Assembly: GCF_009687865.1 (NCBI RefSeq)
Contig: NZ_BLAE01000078.1
Location: forward strand, 1 to 55,361
Origin: Acrocarpospora macrocephala
Lineage (GTDB): Bacteria > Actinomycetota > Actinomycetes > Streptosporangiales > Streptosporangiaceae
Reading direction: 5' to 3'
DNA: 55,361 nucleotides
The notes under the pieces were generated by a model that ran no database searches, was not told the origin of the DNA, and saw nothing but the letters and a program-made list of their open reading frames with translations. Positions 27,563 through 35,831 of this stretch are shown here, piece by piece. A program made the translations under genes and the position numbers. The first letter of the stretch is position 1; every line of letters starts with the position of its first letter.

Positions 27563-29203
27563 TTGAGCAAGCAGCGGCGGGCGGCCCGGTTTCTGGCGCT
27601 CGGGATATCAGCGGCACTGCTGGGTACGGCTTTCGCCGGAGCATCGGCGACAGCGGACCCGCCGGGGGAGTACCTCGTCTTCTACCTGCCCGGCCAGCGG
27701 GACGCCGCCGCCCGGGCGGTGACCGCCAGCGGCGGGTCGGTGACCGGCGAGGAACCCAGGCTCGGCTACCTACTCGCCACGACCGCCGCGCCCGCCCGCG
27801 TGGGCGCCAGCCCGGCCGTCGCCGCCGTCGCCAGGGACCGCAAGATCGGCGCGACCACCCGGGCCCGCTGGGACGGCGACCCGCCGCCCGCGACCGCCAA
27901 GCAGCCCCCGGCCGTCAAGAAGGCCGCCGGGGAACCCCTGGCCTCCCGCCAGTGGGACATGCGGATGATCGGCGCCACCCCCACCGGGTCGTACGCCAAG
28001 CAGCGCGGCAGCCACAAGGTCCTGGTCGGCGTGATAGACACCGGCATCGACGGCAAGCACCCCGACATCGCCCCCAACTTCAACCGCGAGCTCAGCCGCA
28101 ACTTCGTCATCGACCGCCCCAAGGACCCCAACGGCAAGACCTTCGACGGCCCCTGCGAGTACAAGAGCTGCAAGGACCCCGCCGACGTGGACGACGACGG
28201 CCACGGCACGCACGTGGCCAGCACGATCGGCTCCCCGCTGAACGGCGTGGGCATCGGCGGCGTCGCCCCCGGCGTGTCCCTGGTCAACCTGCGAGCTGGC
28301 CACGACGCCGGCTTCTTCTTTCTCAAGCCCACCATGGACGCCCTCACCTACGCGGGCGACAAGGGCATCGACGTGGTCAACATGTCCTTCTACGTCGACC
28401 CGTGGATGTTCAACTGCCCCGCCAACCCCCAGGACAGCCCGGCCGAGCAGAAGGAGCAGCGGGGCATCCTGGAGGGCATGAAGCGGGCGATCGCCTACGC
28501 CCGCGGGCGCGGCGTGACGCTGGTCTCGGCGATCGGCAACAGCGCCCTCGACCTGGGCAAGATCACGGTGGACGGGACCAGCCCCGACTACCCGATCGGC
28601 GCCGAGCGCGAGCGCAAGGTGGACAACTCCTGCCTGAACGTCCCCGCCGAGCTGGACGGCGTCATCTCGGTCACCGCGGTCGGCCCGAGCGGGCGCAAGG
28701 CGATCTACTCCGACTACGGCGTCGAGCAGGCCGACGTGTCCGCGCCCGGCGGCGACCTCGCCGACCCTGTCACCAGGCTCAAGGGCGTGGCCCGCGAGAT
28801 CCTGGCCGCCGCGCCCGCCAAGGCGCTGCGCGCCCAGGAGCTGATCGACAAGCAGGGGCGGCCGATGACCTCCTCGGTGATCAAGAGCTGCGCGGGCGGG
28901 AAGTGCGCGTACTACCAGTATCTGGAGGGCACGTCGATGGCGGCGCCGCACGCCACCGGCGTGGTGGCGCTGCTGGTCGCCCGGTTCGGGAAGCCCGGCA
29001 AGGGCGGGCTTCAGCTGAATCCGGCGACCGCCGAACGGCTGCTGTACTCGACCGCGTCCGCGAAGCCGTGCCCGACGCCCAGGGCGTACCGGTATTCGGC
29101 GAAGAACGTGCAGGTCTGTGAGGGGCTCAAGGCCAAGAACGGGTTCTTCGGGCATGGGGTTGTCAACGCGTTCCGGGCGGTCACGCTACCTAAGGACGCC
29201 TGA
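27563..29203 (+). CDS. secreted subtilisin-like serine protease (S8 family)
   Basis: A 546-residue exported protease. A signal peptide covers about residues 1-34, ending near AGASATA. A propeptide-like segment follows (EYLVFYLPGQ onwards). The catalytic triad is visible as Asp159 in VIDTGIDGKHPD, His214 in GHGTHVAS and Ser458 in GTSMAAPHATGV. The oxyanion asparagine is probably in SAIGNSALD. Several cysteines suggest disulfides. TTG 27563 is chosen because GAGGAGG lies at 27552-27558; upstream in-frame starts would destroy the signal peptide. A hairpin follows the stop. Confidence 0.9.
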   Translation: MSKQRRAARFLALGISAALLGTAFAGASATADPPGEYLVFYLPGQRDAAARAVTASGGSVTGEEPRLGYLLATTAAPARVGASPAVAAVARDRKIGATTRARWDGDPPPATAKQPPAVKKAAGEPLASRQWDMRMIGATPTGSYAKQRGSHKVLVGVIDTGIDGKHPDIAPNFNRELSRNFVIDRPKDPNGKTFDGPCEYKSCKDPADVDDDGHGTHVASTIGSPLNGVGIGGVAPGVSLVNLRAGHDAGFFFLKPTMDALTYAGDKGIDVVNMSFYVDPWMFNCPANPQDSPAEQKEQRGILEGMKRAIAYARGRGVTLVSAIGNSALDLGKITVDGTSPDYPIGAERERKVDNSCLNVPAELDGVISVTAVGPSGRKAIYSDYGVEQADVSAPGGDLADPVTRLKGVAREILAAAPAKALRAQELIDKQGRPMTSSVIKSCAGGKCAYYQYLEGTSMAAPHATGVVALLVARFGKPGKGGLQLNPATAERLLYSTASAKPCPTPRAYRYSAKNVQVCEGLKAKNGFFGHGVVNAFRAVTLPKDA

Positions 29204-29210
29204 GTAGCAG

Positions 29211-29233
29211 GGCGGATCCCCCCGGGATCCGCC
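29211..29233 (+). terminator. hairpin after the subtilase gene
   Basis: GGCGGATCCC at 29211-29220 pairs with GGGATCCGCC at 29224-29233 around a three-base loop. There is no T-tract, but it lies immediately after the stop. Confidence 0.55.
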
Positions 29234-29250
29234 AGGCTTACCGTGGAAGC

Positions 29251-29637
29251 ATGATGTATCGGGCTGTCTGGGAAGTCACGATGGTCGTGCATTTCATCGC
29301 GATCGGCTACATCGCCCTGGGGGGATTCCTCGCCTGGCGCTGGCCACGCCTGATCTGGCCCCATCTGGCCTTCGCCGGCTGGGGCCTGATCCAGCTCACC
29401 GGCCTGGTGGAATGCCCGCTCACCGCGCTGGAGAACTGGGGCCGGCACCACGCCGGAGCCAGCGGCCTGAAACCGGGCGGCTTCATCGACACCTACATCG
29501 AAGGGGTCGTCTACCCGGCCCAGTATGTCTGGCTGGTCCGCTGGGTCGTCATCGCCGCCATCCTGATCTCCTGGGCCGGCGTCGCGCTGCGCCACCGCCG
29601 CGCTCAGCGCGGCATGTCGCACACGTCCACCGCGTAG
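29251..29637 (+). CDS. DUF2784 membrane protein
   Basis: A 128-residue protein with about three to four membrane segments and the DUF2784 pattern: FIAIGYIALGGFLAWRWP, a CPLTALENWGR block near residues 54-64 and FIDTYIEGVVYPAQYV. Function is unknown. Two adjacent ATGs occur (29251 and 29254) behind GGAAG. The last 34 bases overlap the end of the lipoprotein gene on the other strand. Confidence 0.85.
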   Translation: MMYRAVWEVTMVVHFIAIGYIALGGFLAWRWPRLIWPHLAFAGWGLIQLTGLVECPLTALENWGRHHAGASGLKPGGFIDTYIEGVVYPAQYVWLVRWVVIAAILISWAGVALRHRRAQRGMSHTSTA

Positions 29638-30452
29638 TCCAGGAACTTCACCTGCACCGCCTCCGGCGGCACCACGACCATGGTGTACGACTCCCCGCCC
29701 GGCGTGGCCGTGCCCTGCACCGAGAACAGATACGCCTGCTTCGCCTCCGCGAACGCGTGCGGATCGCACCGGGTCGGGGTGACCAGCACCGGAATCTCCA
29801 GGCTCGCCCCGGTGAGCAGGTCCACCGGCTTACGTTTCCCCGACACCGGTTCCAGCCGGTAGTGCGTGGTCCCCAGCAGGTCGTCCACGCTCACCGGCGA
29901 GGAGCCGCGCTTGCGGGTCACGGTGAGCGTGCCGCGCAGGCGGTCGCCGTCCCTGGTCCAAGCCGTCCCGAACGACACGTCCACCGTCTGGGCCAGGATG
30001 AACTGGGCGCATTCGGTGCGCACCAGGCGGGCCAGCAGCGGGTCGGTGGCCGGGATCGGGAACCTGACCTCGCGCGCCGGCTCGTTCCCTGCCCGCAGCC
30101 TCGCCACCACCACGGCGGGCTTCGGCGCCGGGATCGTGGTCGGGTCACAGCGGGCGGGGCCGTACGGGATGGGCAGATCGGTCCGCGGCGTGCGGCCCAG
30201 CGGCATGTCCACCCGGCGGGGTGGCACCGTCTCGAAGGACTCCGACTGGAGCTGCAACTCCTCGAAGAAGAGCGGGAGCGTCCCGGTGTTGGTGACCGCC
30301 ACCTGCATGCGGTGCACCGGCACATCGGAACGCCATTGCTGTAACGAGACCGAAACACCGGTTGGGGGCTCGGTTGATTGGGTAGCCTGTCCACCGCACG
30401 CGATGACGCTCAACAGCGTTGAGACGGCAGCTAACCTCCAGAAACGCCCCAT
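29604..30452 (-). CDS. putative lipoprotein of unknown function
   Basis: A 282-residue exported protein with a signal peptide ending in SVIAC, giving an acylated Cys19. The mature chain is beta-rich and has no recognised domain. The segment VHRMQVAVTNTGTLPLFFEELQL resembles an immunoglobulin-like strand pair, and cysteines occur near residues 108, 153, 237 and 279, so disulfides are possible. It converges on the DUF2784 gene with a 34-base overlap and diverges from pyk. Confidence 0.7.
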   Translation of the reverse strand: MGRFWRLAAVSTLLSVIACGGQATQSTEPPTGVSVSLQQWRSDVPVHRMQVAVTNTGTLPLFFEELQLQSESFETVPPRRVDMPLGRTPRTDLPIPYGPARCDPTTIPAPKPAVVVARLRAGNEPAREVRFPIPATDPLLARLVRTECAQFILAQTVDVSFGTAWTRDGDRLRGTLTVTRKRGSSPVSVDDLLGTTHYRLEPVSGKRKPVDLLTGASLEIPVLVTPTRCDPHAFAEAKQAYLFSVQGTATPGGESYTMVVVPPEAVQVKFLDYAVDVCDMPR

Positions 30453-30548
30453 AGCGGGTAAGGCTAGGACACCTTAGCGATCGCGTGAAGTCACTGACAA
30501 TTAGGCCACAGCAATGGAAGCCGTCACTATCAAGTGGTCTGGACCAAT

Positions 30549-30554
30549 TAGGCT
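30549..30554 (+). promoter_or_regulatory. -10-like TAGGCT, probable leaderless start of pyk
   Basis: TAGGCT ends seven bases before the GTG at 30562. AATTAGGC also occurs 48 bases upstream, at 30499-30506. No convincing -35 hexamer was found. Confidence 0.4.
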
Positions 30555-30561
30555 AGGACTC

Positions 30562-31995
30562 GTGAGTCGTCGAGCAAAGATCGTCTGTACCCTCGGTCCC
30601 GCCACCTCCTCTCCGGAGCGCCTCCGCGAACTGATCGCGGCGGGCATGGACGTGGCGCGATTCAACCTCTCCCACGGCAGTCATGAACTGCACCAGGAGA
30701 TCCTCGACCGGGTGCGTGAAGCGGCCGCCGACTGCGGCCGCGCCGTCGGCGTCCTCGCCGACCTGCAGGGACCAAAGATCCGCGTGGGCAAGTTCGCCTC
30801 CGGGCCGGTGCGGCTCGGCGTCGGCGACGTGCTGACGATCACCACCGAGGACGTGCCGGGTGATCGCGACATGGTCTCCACGACCTACCAGGGCCTGCCC
30901 GGAGACGTCAGCCCAGGGGACACCATCCTGGTCGACGACGGCCGCCTCAACCTGGAGGTGACGGCGGTCGAAGGGCCGCGGGTCACCACCCGGGTGGTGG
31001 TCGGCGGCATGATCTCCGACAACAAGGGCCTCAACCTGCCCGGCGTCGCGGTCAGCGCCCCCGCGCTCACCGAGAAGGACGAGACGGACCTGCGCTGGGC
31101 CCTGCGCACCGGCTTCGACATGATCGCCCTGTCCTTCGTGCGCTCCGCCGAGGACGCCATGATCGTGCACAAGATCATGGACGAGGAGGGGGTCCGCCTC
31201 CCGCTGCTCGCCAAGGTGGAGAAGCCGCAGGCGGTGGACTGCCTGGAGGAGATCATCGACGCCTTCGACGGCGTCATGGTGGCCCGCGGCGACCTCGGTG
31301 TGGAACTGCCGCTAGAGCAGGTGCCCATCGTGCAGCGCCGGATCATCGAGCTGTGCCGGGAGAAGGCGCACCCGGTGATCGTGGCCACCCAGATGCTTGA
31401 CTCGATGATGAACGCCCCCCGCCCCACCCGCGCCGAGGCCTCCGACGTGGCCTACGCGGTGATGGACGGCGCGGACGCGGTCATGCTCTCCGGCGAGACC
31501 TCGGTCGGCAGCTACCCGATCGACTCGGTGGCCACCATGGCGAAGATCGCCACCGCCGCCGAGGGCGCCACCCTGCACGCCACCCACAACCTGGACCGCC
31601 GCCCCGAGACCACCGGCGGCGCCATCGCCCGCGCGGCCGCCGAGGTGGGCGCCATCGTCGGCGCGAAGGCCCTGGTCGCCTTCACCATGTCCGGCGAGAC
31701 CGCCCGCCGGCTGGCCCGCTATCGGTCCCCGATCCCGCTGATCGCCTTCACCTCCAACCCCCAGATCCGCGGCCAGCTGGCCCTGACCTGGGGGGTGCAG
31801 ACCTTCCAGGTCCCGTTCGTGCACCACACCGACGACATGGTCCGCCAGGTGGAGGCCTCGCTGCTCGCCCTGGGCGAGTTCGAAAAGGGTGACAAGATCG
31901 TTATCGTGGCGGGCTCCCCGCCCGGGAGCCACGGCTCCACCAACGCGCTCCGGGTCCACACCATCGGCTCCGCGGTGGCCCACCCGCAAGCCTGA
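30562..31995 (+). CDS. pyk: pyruvate kinase
   Basis: A 477-residue glycolytic enzyme making pyruvate and ATP from phosphoenolpyruvate. It opens with RRAKIVCTLGPATSS, and contains ARFNLSHG, the metal/substrate site region VARGDLGVELP and the signature around ATQMLDSMM. The B domain lies at about residues 70-170. GTG 30562 gives the usual N-terminus; an open frame 16 codons further upstream has no family similarity. The -10-like hexamer seven bases before suggests leaderless translation. A terminator and a tRNA on the other strand follow. Confidence 0.95.
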   Translation: MSRRAKIVCTLGPATSSPERLRELIAAGMDVARFNLSHGSHELHQEILDRVREAAADCGRAVGVLADLQGPKIRVGKFASGPVRLGVGDVLTITTEDVPGDRDMVSTTYQGLPGDVSPGDTILVDDGRLNLEVTAVEGPRVTTRVVVGGMISDNKGLNLPGVAVSAPALTEKDETDLRWALRTGFDMIALSFVRSAEDAMIVHKIMDEEGVRLPLLAKVEKPQAVDCLEEIIDAFDGVMVARGDLGVELPLEQVPIVQRRIIELCREKAHPVIVATQMLDSMMNAPRPTRAEASDVAYAVMDGADAVMLSGETSVGSYPIDSVATMAKIATAAEGATLHATHNLDRRPETTGGAIARAAAEVGAIVGAKALVAFTMSGETARRLARYRSPIPLIAFTSNPQIRGQLALTWGVQTFQVPFVHHTDDMVRQVEASLLALGEFEKGDKIVIVAGSPPGSHGSTNALRVHTIGSAVAHPQA

Positions 31996-32009
31996 CCCCG
32001 GAAACGCCG

Positions 32010-32042
32010 ACGGCCCGCCAGGCAGCGCCAGGCGGGCCGTTT
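32010..32042 (+). terminator. terminator after pyk
   Basis: ACGGCCCGCC at 32010-32019 pairs with GGCGGGCCGT at 32031-32040, with an 11-base loop and TT after. It lies between pyk and the tRNA on the opposite strand, so it may serve both directions. Confidence 0.75.
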
Positions 32043-32045
32043 CCG

Positions 32046-32118
32046 TGCCCTGAGTGGGATTCGAACCCACACTAGATGGTGTTTGAGACCATTTCCTCTG
32101 CCGTTGGGATATCAGGGC
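32046..32118 (-). tRNA. tRNA with anticodon CAA (Leu by codon), short variable arm
   Basis: The minus strand folds into a 73-nt cloverleaf. The acceptor stem GCCCTGA pairs with TCAGGGC, followed by discriminator A. The anticodon arm is ATGGT / CTCAAAC / ACCAT, giving anticodon CAA, which reads UUG (Leu). The T arm is GTGGG / TTCGAAT / CCCAC. The variable region is only five bases (CTAGT), whereas bacterial tRNA-Leu normally has a long variable arm. CCA is not encoded. The D stem is imperfect but contains the GG pair. It is convergent with pyk. Confidence 0.85.
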
Positions 32119-32177
32119 AGACCGCCGTCCGGGATCATGTCGGCCCCCGGGCGTGTTCCTAATGTAGCGGACGTCGG

Positions 32178-32183
32178 TAACCT
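32178..32183 (+). promoter_or_regulatory. -10-like TAACCT before pdtaR
   Basis: TAACCT ends seven bases before GTG 32191 with no ribosome-binding site between, supporting a leaderless transcript. Confidence 0.4.
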
Positions 32184-32190
32184 CTTGTGC

Positions 32191-32778
32191 GTGACTGGAA
32201 CGCAGCGGCGAGTGGTGATCGCGGAAGATGAGGCACTGATCCGCCTCGACCTGAAGGAGATGCTGGAAGAGGACGGCTACGCGGTCGTGGGCGAGGCGGG
32301 CGACGGCGAGACGGCCGTCAAGCTCGCCACCGAGCTCCGCCCCGACCTGGTCATCCTGGATGTGAAGATGCCGGTCCTGGACGGGATCTCGGCGGCCGAG
32401 CAGATCGTGTCCGAGCGGATCGCGCCGTGCCTGATCCTGACCGCGTTCTCCCAGCGCGACCTGGTCGAGCGGGCCAGGGACGCGGGCGCGATGGCCTATC
32501 TGGTGAAGCCGTTCACCAAGGGCGACCTGGTTCCGGCGATCGAGATGGCGGTCAGCAGGCACGAGGAGATCGCGGCCCTGGAGAAGGAGGTCACCACCCT
32601 CTCCGAGCGGCTGGAGACCCGCAAGCTGGTCGAGCGGGCCAAGGGCCTGCTGATGGCGCAGCACGGCTGGACCGAGCCGCAGGCGTTCCGGTGGATCCAG
32701 AAGGCCTCCATGGACCGGCGGCTGAGCATGCGCCAGGTGGCCCAGGCGGTCGTGACGGACGCGGCGGGGCCGTCCTGA
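32191..32778 (+). CDS. pdtaR: ANTAR-domain response regulator (PdtaR-type)
   Basis: A 195-residue cytoplasmic regulator. The receiver domain has the acidic pair in VVIAEDEALIRLD, the phospho-acceptor Asp57 in LVILDVKMPVLDG, a Thr in LILTAFS and Lys in YLVKPFT. A coiled-coil linker leads to a C-terminal ANTAR RNA-binding domain (ERAKGLLMAQHGWTEPQAFRW). ANTAR proteins bind paired hexaloop hairpins in nascent RNA and prevent termination; the partner kinase is usually PdtaS, not in this window. GTG 32191 is supported by the upstream -10-like hexamer. Confidence 0.9.
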   Translation: MTGTQRRVVIAEDEALIRLDLKEMLEEDGYAVVGEAGDGETAVKLATELRPDLVILDVKMPVLDGISAAEQIVSERIAPCLILTAFSQRDLVERARDAGAMAYLVKPFTKGDLVPAIEMAVSRHEEIAALEKEVTTLSERLETRKLVERAKGLLMAQHGWTEPQAFRWIQKASMDRRLSMRQVAQAVVTDAAGPS

Positions 32779-33013
32779 CCTGGATGGTCATGAAACAGGG
32801 CTCATGGGCGATCTTGCGGCTTTCGCCGCTTTCGTCCGCGACGACCCAGGTCAACGGCATCGCAGGGCTAGGTTGAGGACTTATTACGACTCCGCATCCA
32901 AGTGCCGTCAGTTCTGATGCATTCCTGGTCAGAGCAGTGTGGTGTTATGTACGTTTCCACCATTCGATCGGGCTCGCGTCGGCGTGTCCGGGCATGGATG
33001 AAGGAGACACTTC

Positions 33014-34303
33014 ATGATCCGCATTGCCCCCTTTGGGCGCGTGCTGGCGGTCGCCGCGGCGGCCAGTCTCGCGCTCACGGCCTGTGGTGGCGGCGAGGAA
33101 ACCGCTACGCCGGCGTCTTCCGCGCCAGCGGCACCGGCTTCCTCCGCGCCCGCCGCAGCCGCTGGCGACGGCGTGCTCACGATTGGCGCACTGCTGCCGC
33201 AGACCGGTGACCTGGCCTTCCTTGGCCCGCCGGAGTTCGCGGGCGTGAAGCTGGCGGTCAAGGAGATCAACGAGGCCGGTGGCGTCCTCGGCAAGCCGGT
33301 CGTGGAGATCGACACCGACTCCGGCGACACGAAGACCGACATTGCCTCGCAGTCGGTGGACAAGCTGCTGCAGCAGAACACCGACGTGGTGATCGGCGCC
33401 GCCTCCTCCGGTGTGTCCAAGACGGTTATCGACAAGATCACGAACGCCGGTGTGGTGCACTTCTCCCCGGCGAACACCTCGCCTGAGTTCACGACGTACG
33501 CGGACAAGGGTCTCTATTTCCGGACCGCTCCGTCTGACGTGCTCCAGGGCCGGGTCCTCGGCGACCTCATCGTCCAGGACGGCAGCGACACCGTGGCCAT
33601 CCTGAACCGCCAGGACTCCTACGGCAACGGCCTCGCCGACGAGGTCGAGAAGTCGGTGAGCGGCGGTGGCGGCGAGGTCGTGGTCAAGACCGCGTACGAC
33701 CCGGCCGCGGCCGACTTCTCGGCGGACGTCGCGAAGCTCAAGGAGGCCAACCCCAAGGCCATCGCCCTGATCGCGTTCAACGAGACCACGAAGATCATTC
33801 CTGAGCTCAAGAAGCAGGGTCTGGGCCCGGACAAGGTCAAGATCTACTTCGTCGACGGCAACCTCGCCGACTACTCCAAGGACTTCCCGAAGGGCACCCT
33901 GGAGGGCATCAAGGGCACCCTGCCCGGCGCCAAGTCGCCCGACGACTTCCGCCAGAAGCTGCTCGGCGTCGACCCGGCGCTGACGGACTGGAGCTACGCC
34001 CCCGAGTCGTACGACGCCACGATCCTGTCGGCGCTCGCCGCCGAGGCCGCCAAGTCCGACGCCGGCACCGCTGTCGCGAGCAAGCTGATCGACGTCAGCA
34101 AGGGCGGCGAGAAGTGCACCGACTTCGCCGGGTGCCTGGCCCTGCTCAAGGAGGGCAAGGACATCGACTACGACGGCCTGAGCGGCCCGGTCGAGTTCAG
34201 CGACGCCGGTGACCCGTCCGAGGCCACCATCGGCATCTACCAGTACGACGGCGAGAACAAGTACTCCAACATCACCTATCTGTCCGGCAAGGTCGCCGGC
34301 TGA
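33014..34303 (+). CDS. livK: branched-chain amino-acid ABC transporter binding lipoprotein
   Basis: A 429-residue Leu/Ile/Val-type periplasmic-binding-fold protein. The signal peptide ends in LTAC, so it is lipid-anchored at about Cys24, followed by an Ala/Ser/Pro-rich linker. VLTIGALLPQTGDLAFLGPPE is the typical first strand, and GAASSGVSKTVIDKI a ligand-pocket helix. GAAGGAG precedes the ATG. The hairpin after the stop may let this gene be expressed more than the permease genes, a common arrangement for binding proteins. Confidence 0.88.
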   Translation: MIRIAPFGRVLAVAAAASLALTACGGGEETATPASSAPAAPASSAPAAAAGDGVLTIGALLPQTGDLAFLGPPEFAGVKLAVKEINEAGGVLGKPVVEIDTDSGDTKTDIASQSVDKLLQQNTDVVIGAASSGVSKTVIDKITNAGVVHFSPANTSPEFTTYADKGLYFRTAPSDVLQGRVLGDLIVQDGSDTVAILNRQDSYGNGLADEVEKSVSGGGGEVVVKTAYDPAAADFSADVAKLKEANPKAIALIAFNETTKIIPELKKQGLGPDKVKIYFVDGNLADYSKDFPKGTLEGIKGTLPGAKSPDDFRQKLLGVDPALTDWSYAPESYDATILSALAAEAAKSDAGTAVASKLIDVSKGGEKCTDFAGCLALLKEGKDIDYDGLSGPVEFSDAGDPSEATIGIYQYDGENKYSNITYLSGKVAG

Positions 34304-34327
34304 TCCCAGTTCGGCTCGCACAGCCGT

Positions 34328-34363
34328 GAAGAGCCCTGGTCGCAAGGCCGGGGCTCTTCGTTT
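34328..34363 (+). terminator. hairpin between livK and livH, probable attenuating terminator
   Basis: GAAGAGCCC at 34328-34336 pairs with GGGCTCTTC at 34351-34359, followed by GTTT. Its place inside the transporter cluster suggests partial termination. Confidence 0.75.
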
Positions 34364-34531
34364 GGGAGGGTGGGGAGCGGCTAACACGCTCTGGTCACCG
34401 ATTGGTGACGAACGGTCCATAATCGGACCCTGGAGAATATGCTCCGGCCACAACGGCAACAGATACTTGCCGTGTCGCTTTTTCGGGCTGGCTGGGCACA
34501 ACCCGGCCATGACCTAAGTGAGGGAACAGCT

Positions 34532-35821
34532 TTGCGCAGAGCCGTGATCGCGTTCACGGCCTTCCTGGGTGCGCTCTTCATCCTGCTCGCCTCCCCCGCC
34601 TGGGCGGAAGGGGAGTCGCTGAGGGGCACACTCCAAAACCAAGGCCAGCCGGTGAACGGCGTGAAAATCAGCGTGACCTCGGGAGACGGCCAACCCGTCG
34701 GCGAGGCCACCTCCGACGCCGAAGGAAAGTGGGAAGTCCCGGTTCCCGCCGCGGGCAGTTACAAGGTCACCCTGGACCAGGCCACCCTCCCCGCCGGGAC
34801 GGTGCTGAAGTTCAAGGACCGCGCGACGCTGACCGTGCAGGTGTTCGAAGGCAACTATCGCAACGTCCTGTTCGCCCTGGCCAGCGGGGACGCCGCCGGT
34901 GGCGCGACTGAGCCGGACAGCGGCGGTAGTCGCAGCGCCTTCTGGACCAGGGTGGCGCAGCTCGCCTTCGAGGGCCTCAGTCTCGGACTGATCATCGCGC
35001 TGGGCGCGCTGGGGATCTCGTTGATCTTCGGCACCACCGGCCTCACCAACTTCGCCCACGGCGAGTTGCTCACGGTCGGCGCTTTCATCGCGTTCGTCCT
35101 GAACACGACCGTCGGCCTGCACCTGCTGATCGCGACACCACTCGCGGTGATCATCGCGGCCGGGTTCGGCTACGGCCAGGAACGTTTCTTCTGGGGCCCG
35201 CTGCGCAACCGCAAGACCGGCCTGGTGTCGATGATGATCATTTCCATCGGCGTGGCCATGTTCCTGCGCTACCTCCTGCTCTTCCTGTTCGGCGGCGAGA
35301 ACGTCCCCTACGAGCAGTACGTGGCCCAGGACGGCATCGAACTCGGCCCCATCTTCACCACGCCCAAGAGCCTGATCGCGATGGGCATCGAGATCGCGGT
35401 CCTGATCGCCGTCGGCCTGGCCCTCACGTTCACGCGGCTGGGCAAGGCCACCCGGGCGGTGTCCGACAACCCCGCGCTGGCCGCCTCCTCGGGCATCAAC
35501 GTCGACCGGATCGTCAGGATCGTCTGGGCCATGGGCGCCGCGGTCGCGGGCCTCGCCGGGATCATGCTCGGCACCACCCAGATCCTCAACTTCCAGATGG
35601 GCCAGCAGATCCTGCTGCTGATGTTCGCCGGGGTGACCCTGGGCGGCCTCGGCACCGCCTTCGGCGCGCTGGTCGGCTCGCTGGTGGTGGGGATGTTCGT
35701 CCAGATCTCCACGATCTGGATCGCCCCGGAGCTCAAGACCGTCGGCGCGCTCGCCGTGCTCATCCTCGTGCTCCTTGTCAGGCCGCAGGGCATTCTCGGC
35801 CGCCGCGAGCGGATCGGTTAG
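34532..35821 (+). CDS. livH: branched-chain amino-acid ABC permease (LivH-like) with exported Ig-like N-terminal domain
   Basis: A 429-residue protein. Residues 1-28 form a signal peptide (LFILLASPAWA). Residues about 30-110 resemble a carboxypeptidase-regulatory-like beta-sandwich (GTLQNQGQPVNGVKISV, ATSDAEGKWEVPVP). After a linker with PDSGGSRS, the LivH permease begins at about residue 148 with some eight membrane helices; ISLIFGTTGLTNFAHGELLT is the family signature. Ordinary LivH has about 300 residues, so the first 140 are an added domain. TTG 34532 is chosen because GAGGGA is eight bases upstream and it opens the signal peptide. Confidence 0.88.
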   Translation: MRRAVIAFTAFLGALFILLASPAWAEGESLRGTLQNQGQPVNGVKISVTSGDGQPVGEATSDAEGKWEVPVPAAGSYKVTLDQATLPAGTVLKFKDRATLTVQVFEGNYRNVLFALASGDAAGGATEPDSGGSRSAFWTRVAQLAFEGLSLGLIIALGALGISLIFGTTGLTNFAHGELLTVGAFIAFVLNTTVGLHLLIATPLAVIIAAGFGYGQERFFWGPLRNRKTGLVSMMIISIGVAMFLRYLLLFLFGGENVPYEQYVAQDGIELGPIFTTPKSLIAMGIEIAVLIAVGLALTFTRLGKATRAVSDNPALAASSGINVDRIVRIVWAMGAAVAGLAGIMLGTTQILNFQMGQQILLLMFAGVTLGGLGTAFGALVGSLVVGMFVQISTIWIAPELKTVGALAVLILVLLVRPQGILGRRERIG

Positions 35822-35831
35822 GACGAAAGTC

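Noticed and set aside
32083-32190. N-terminal extension of pdtaR through the tRNA region
   Set aside because: It crosses the tRNA gene and lacks similarity; GTG 32191 with a -10-like hexamer is a better start.
32779-33013. Small gene or riboswitch between pdtaR and livK
   Set aside because: No frame with a ribosome-binding site and no stable long hairpin was found; probably a promoter region.
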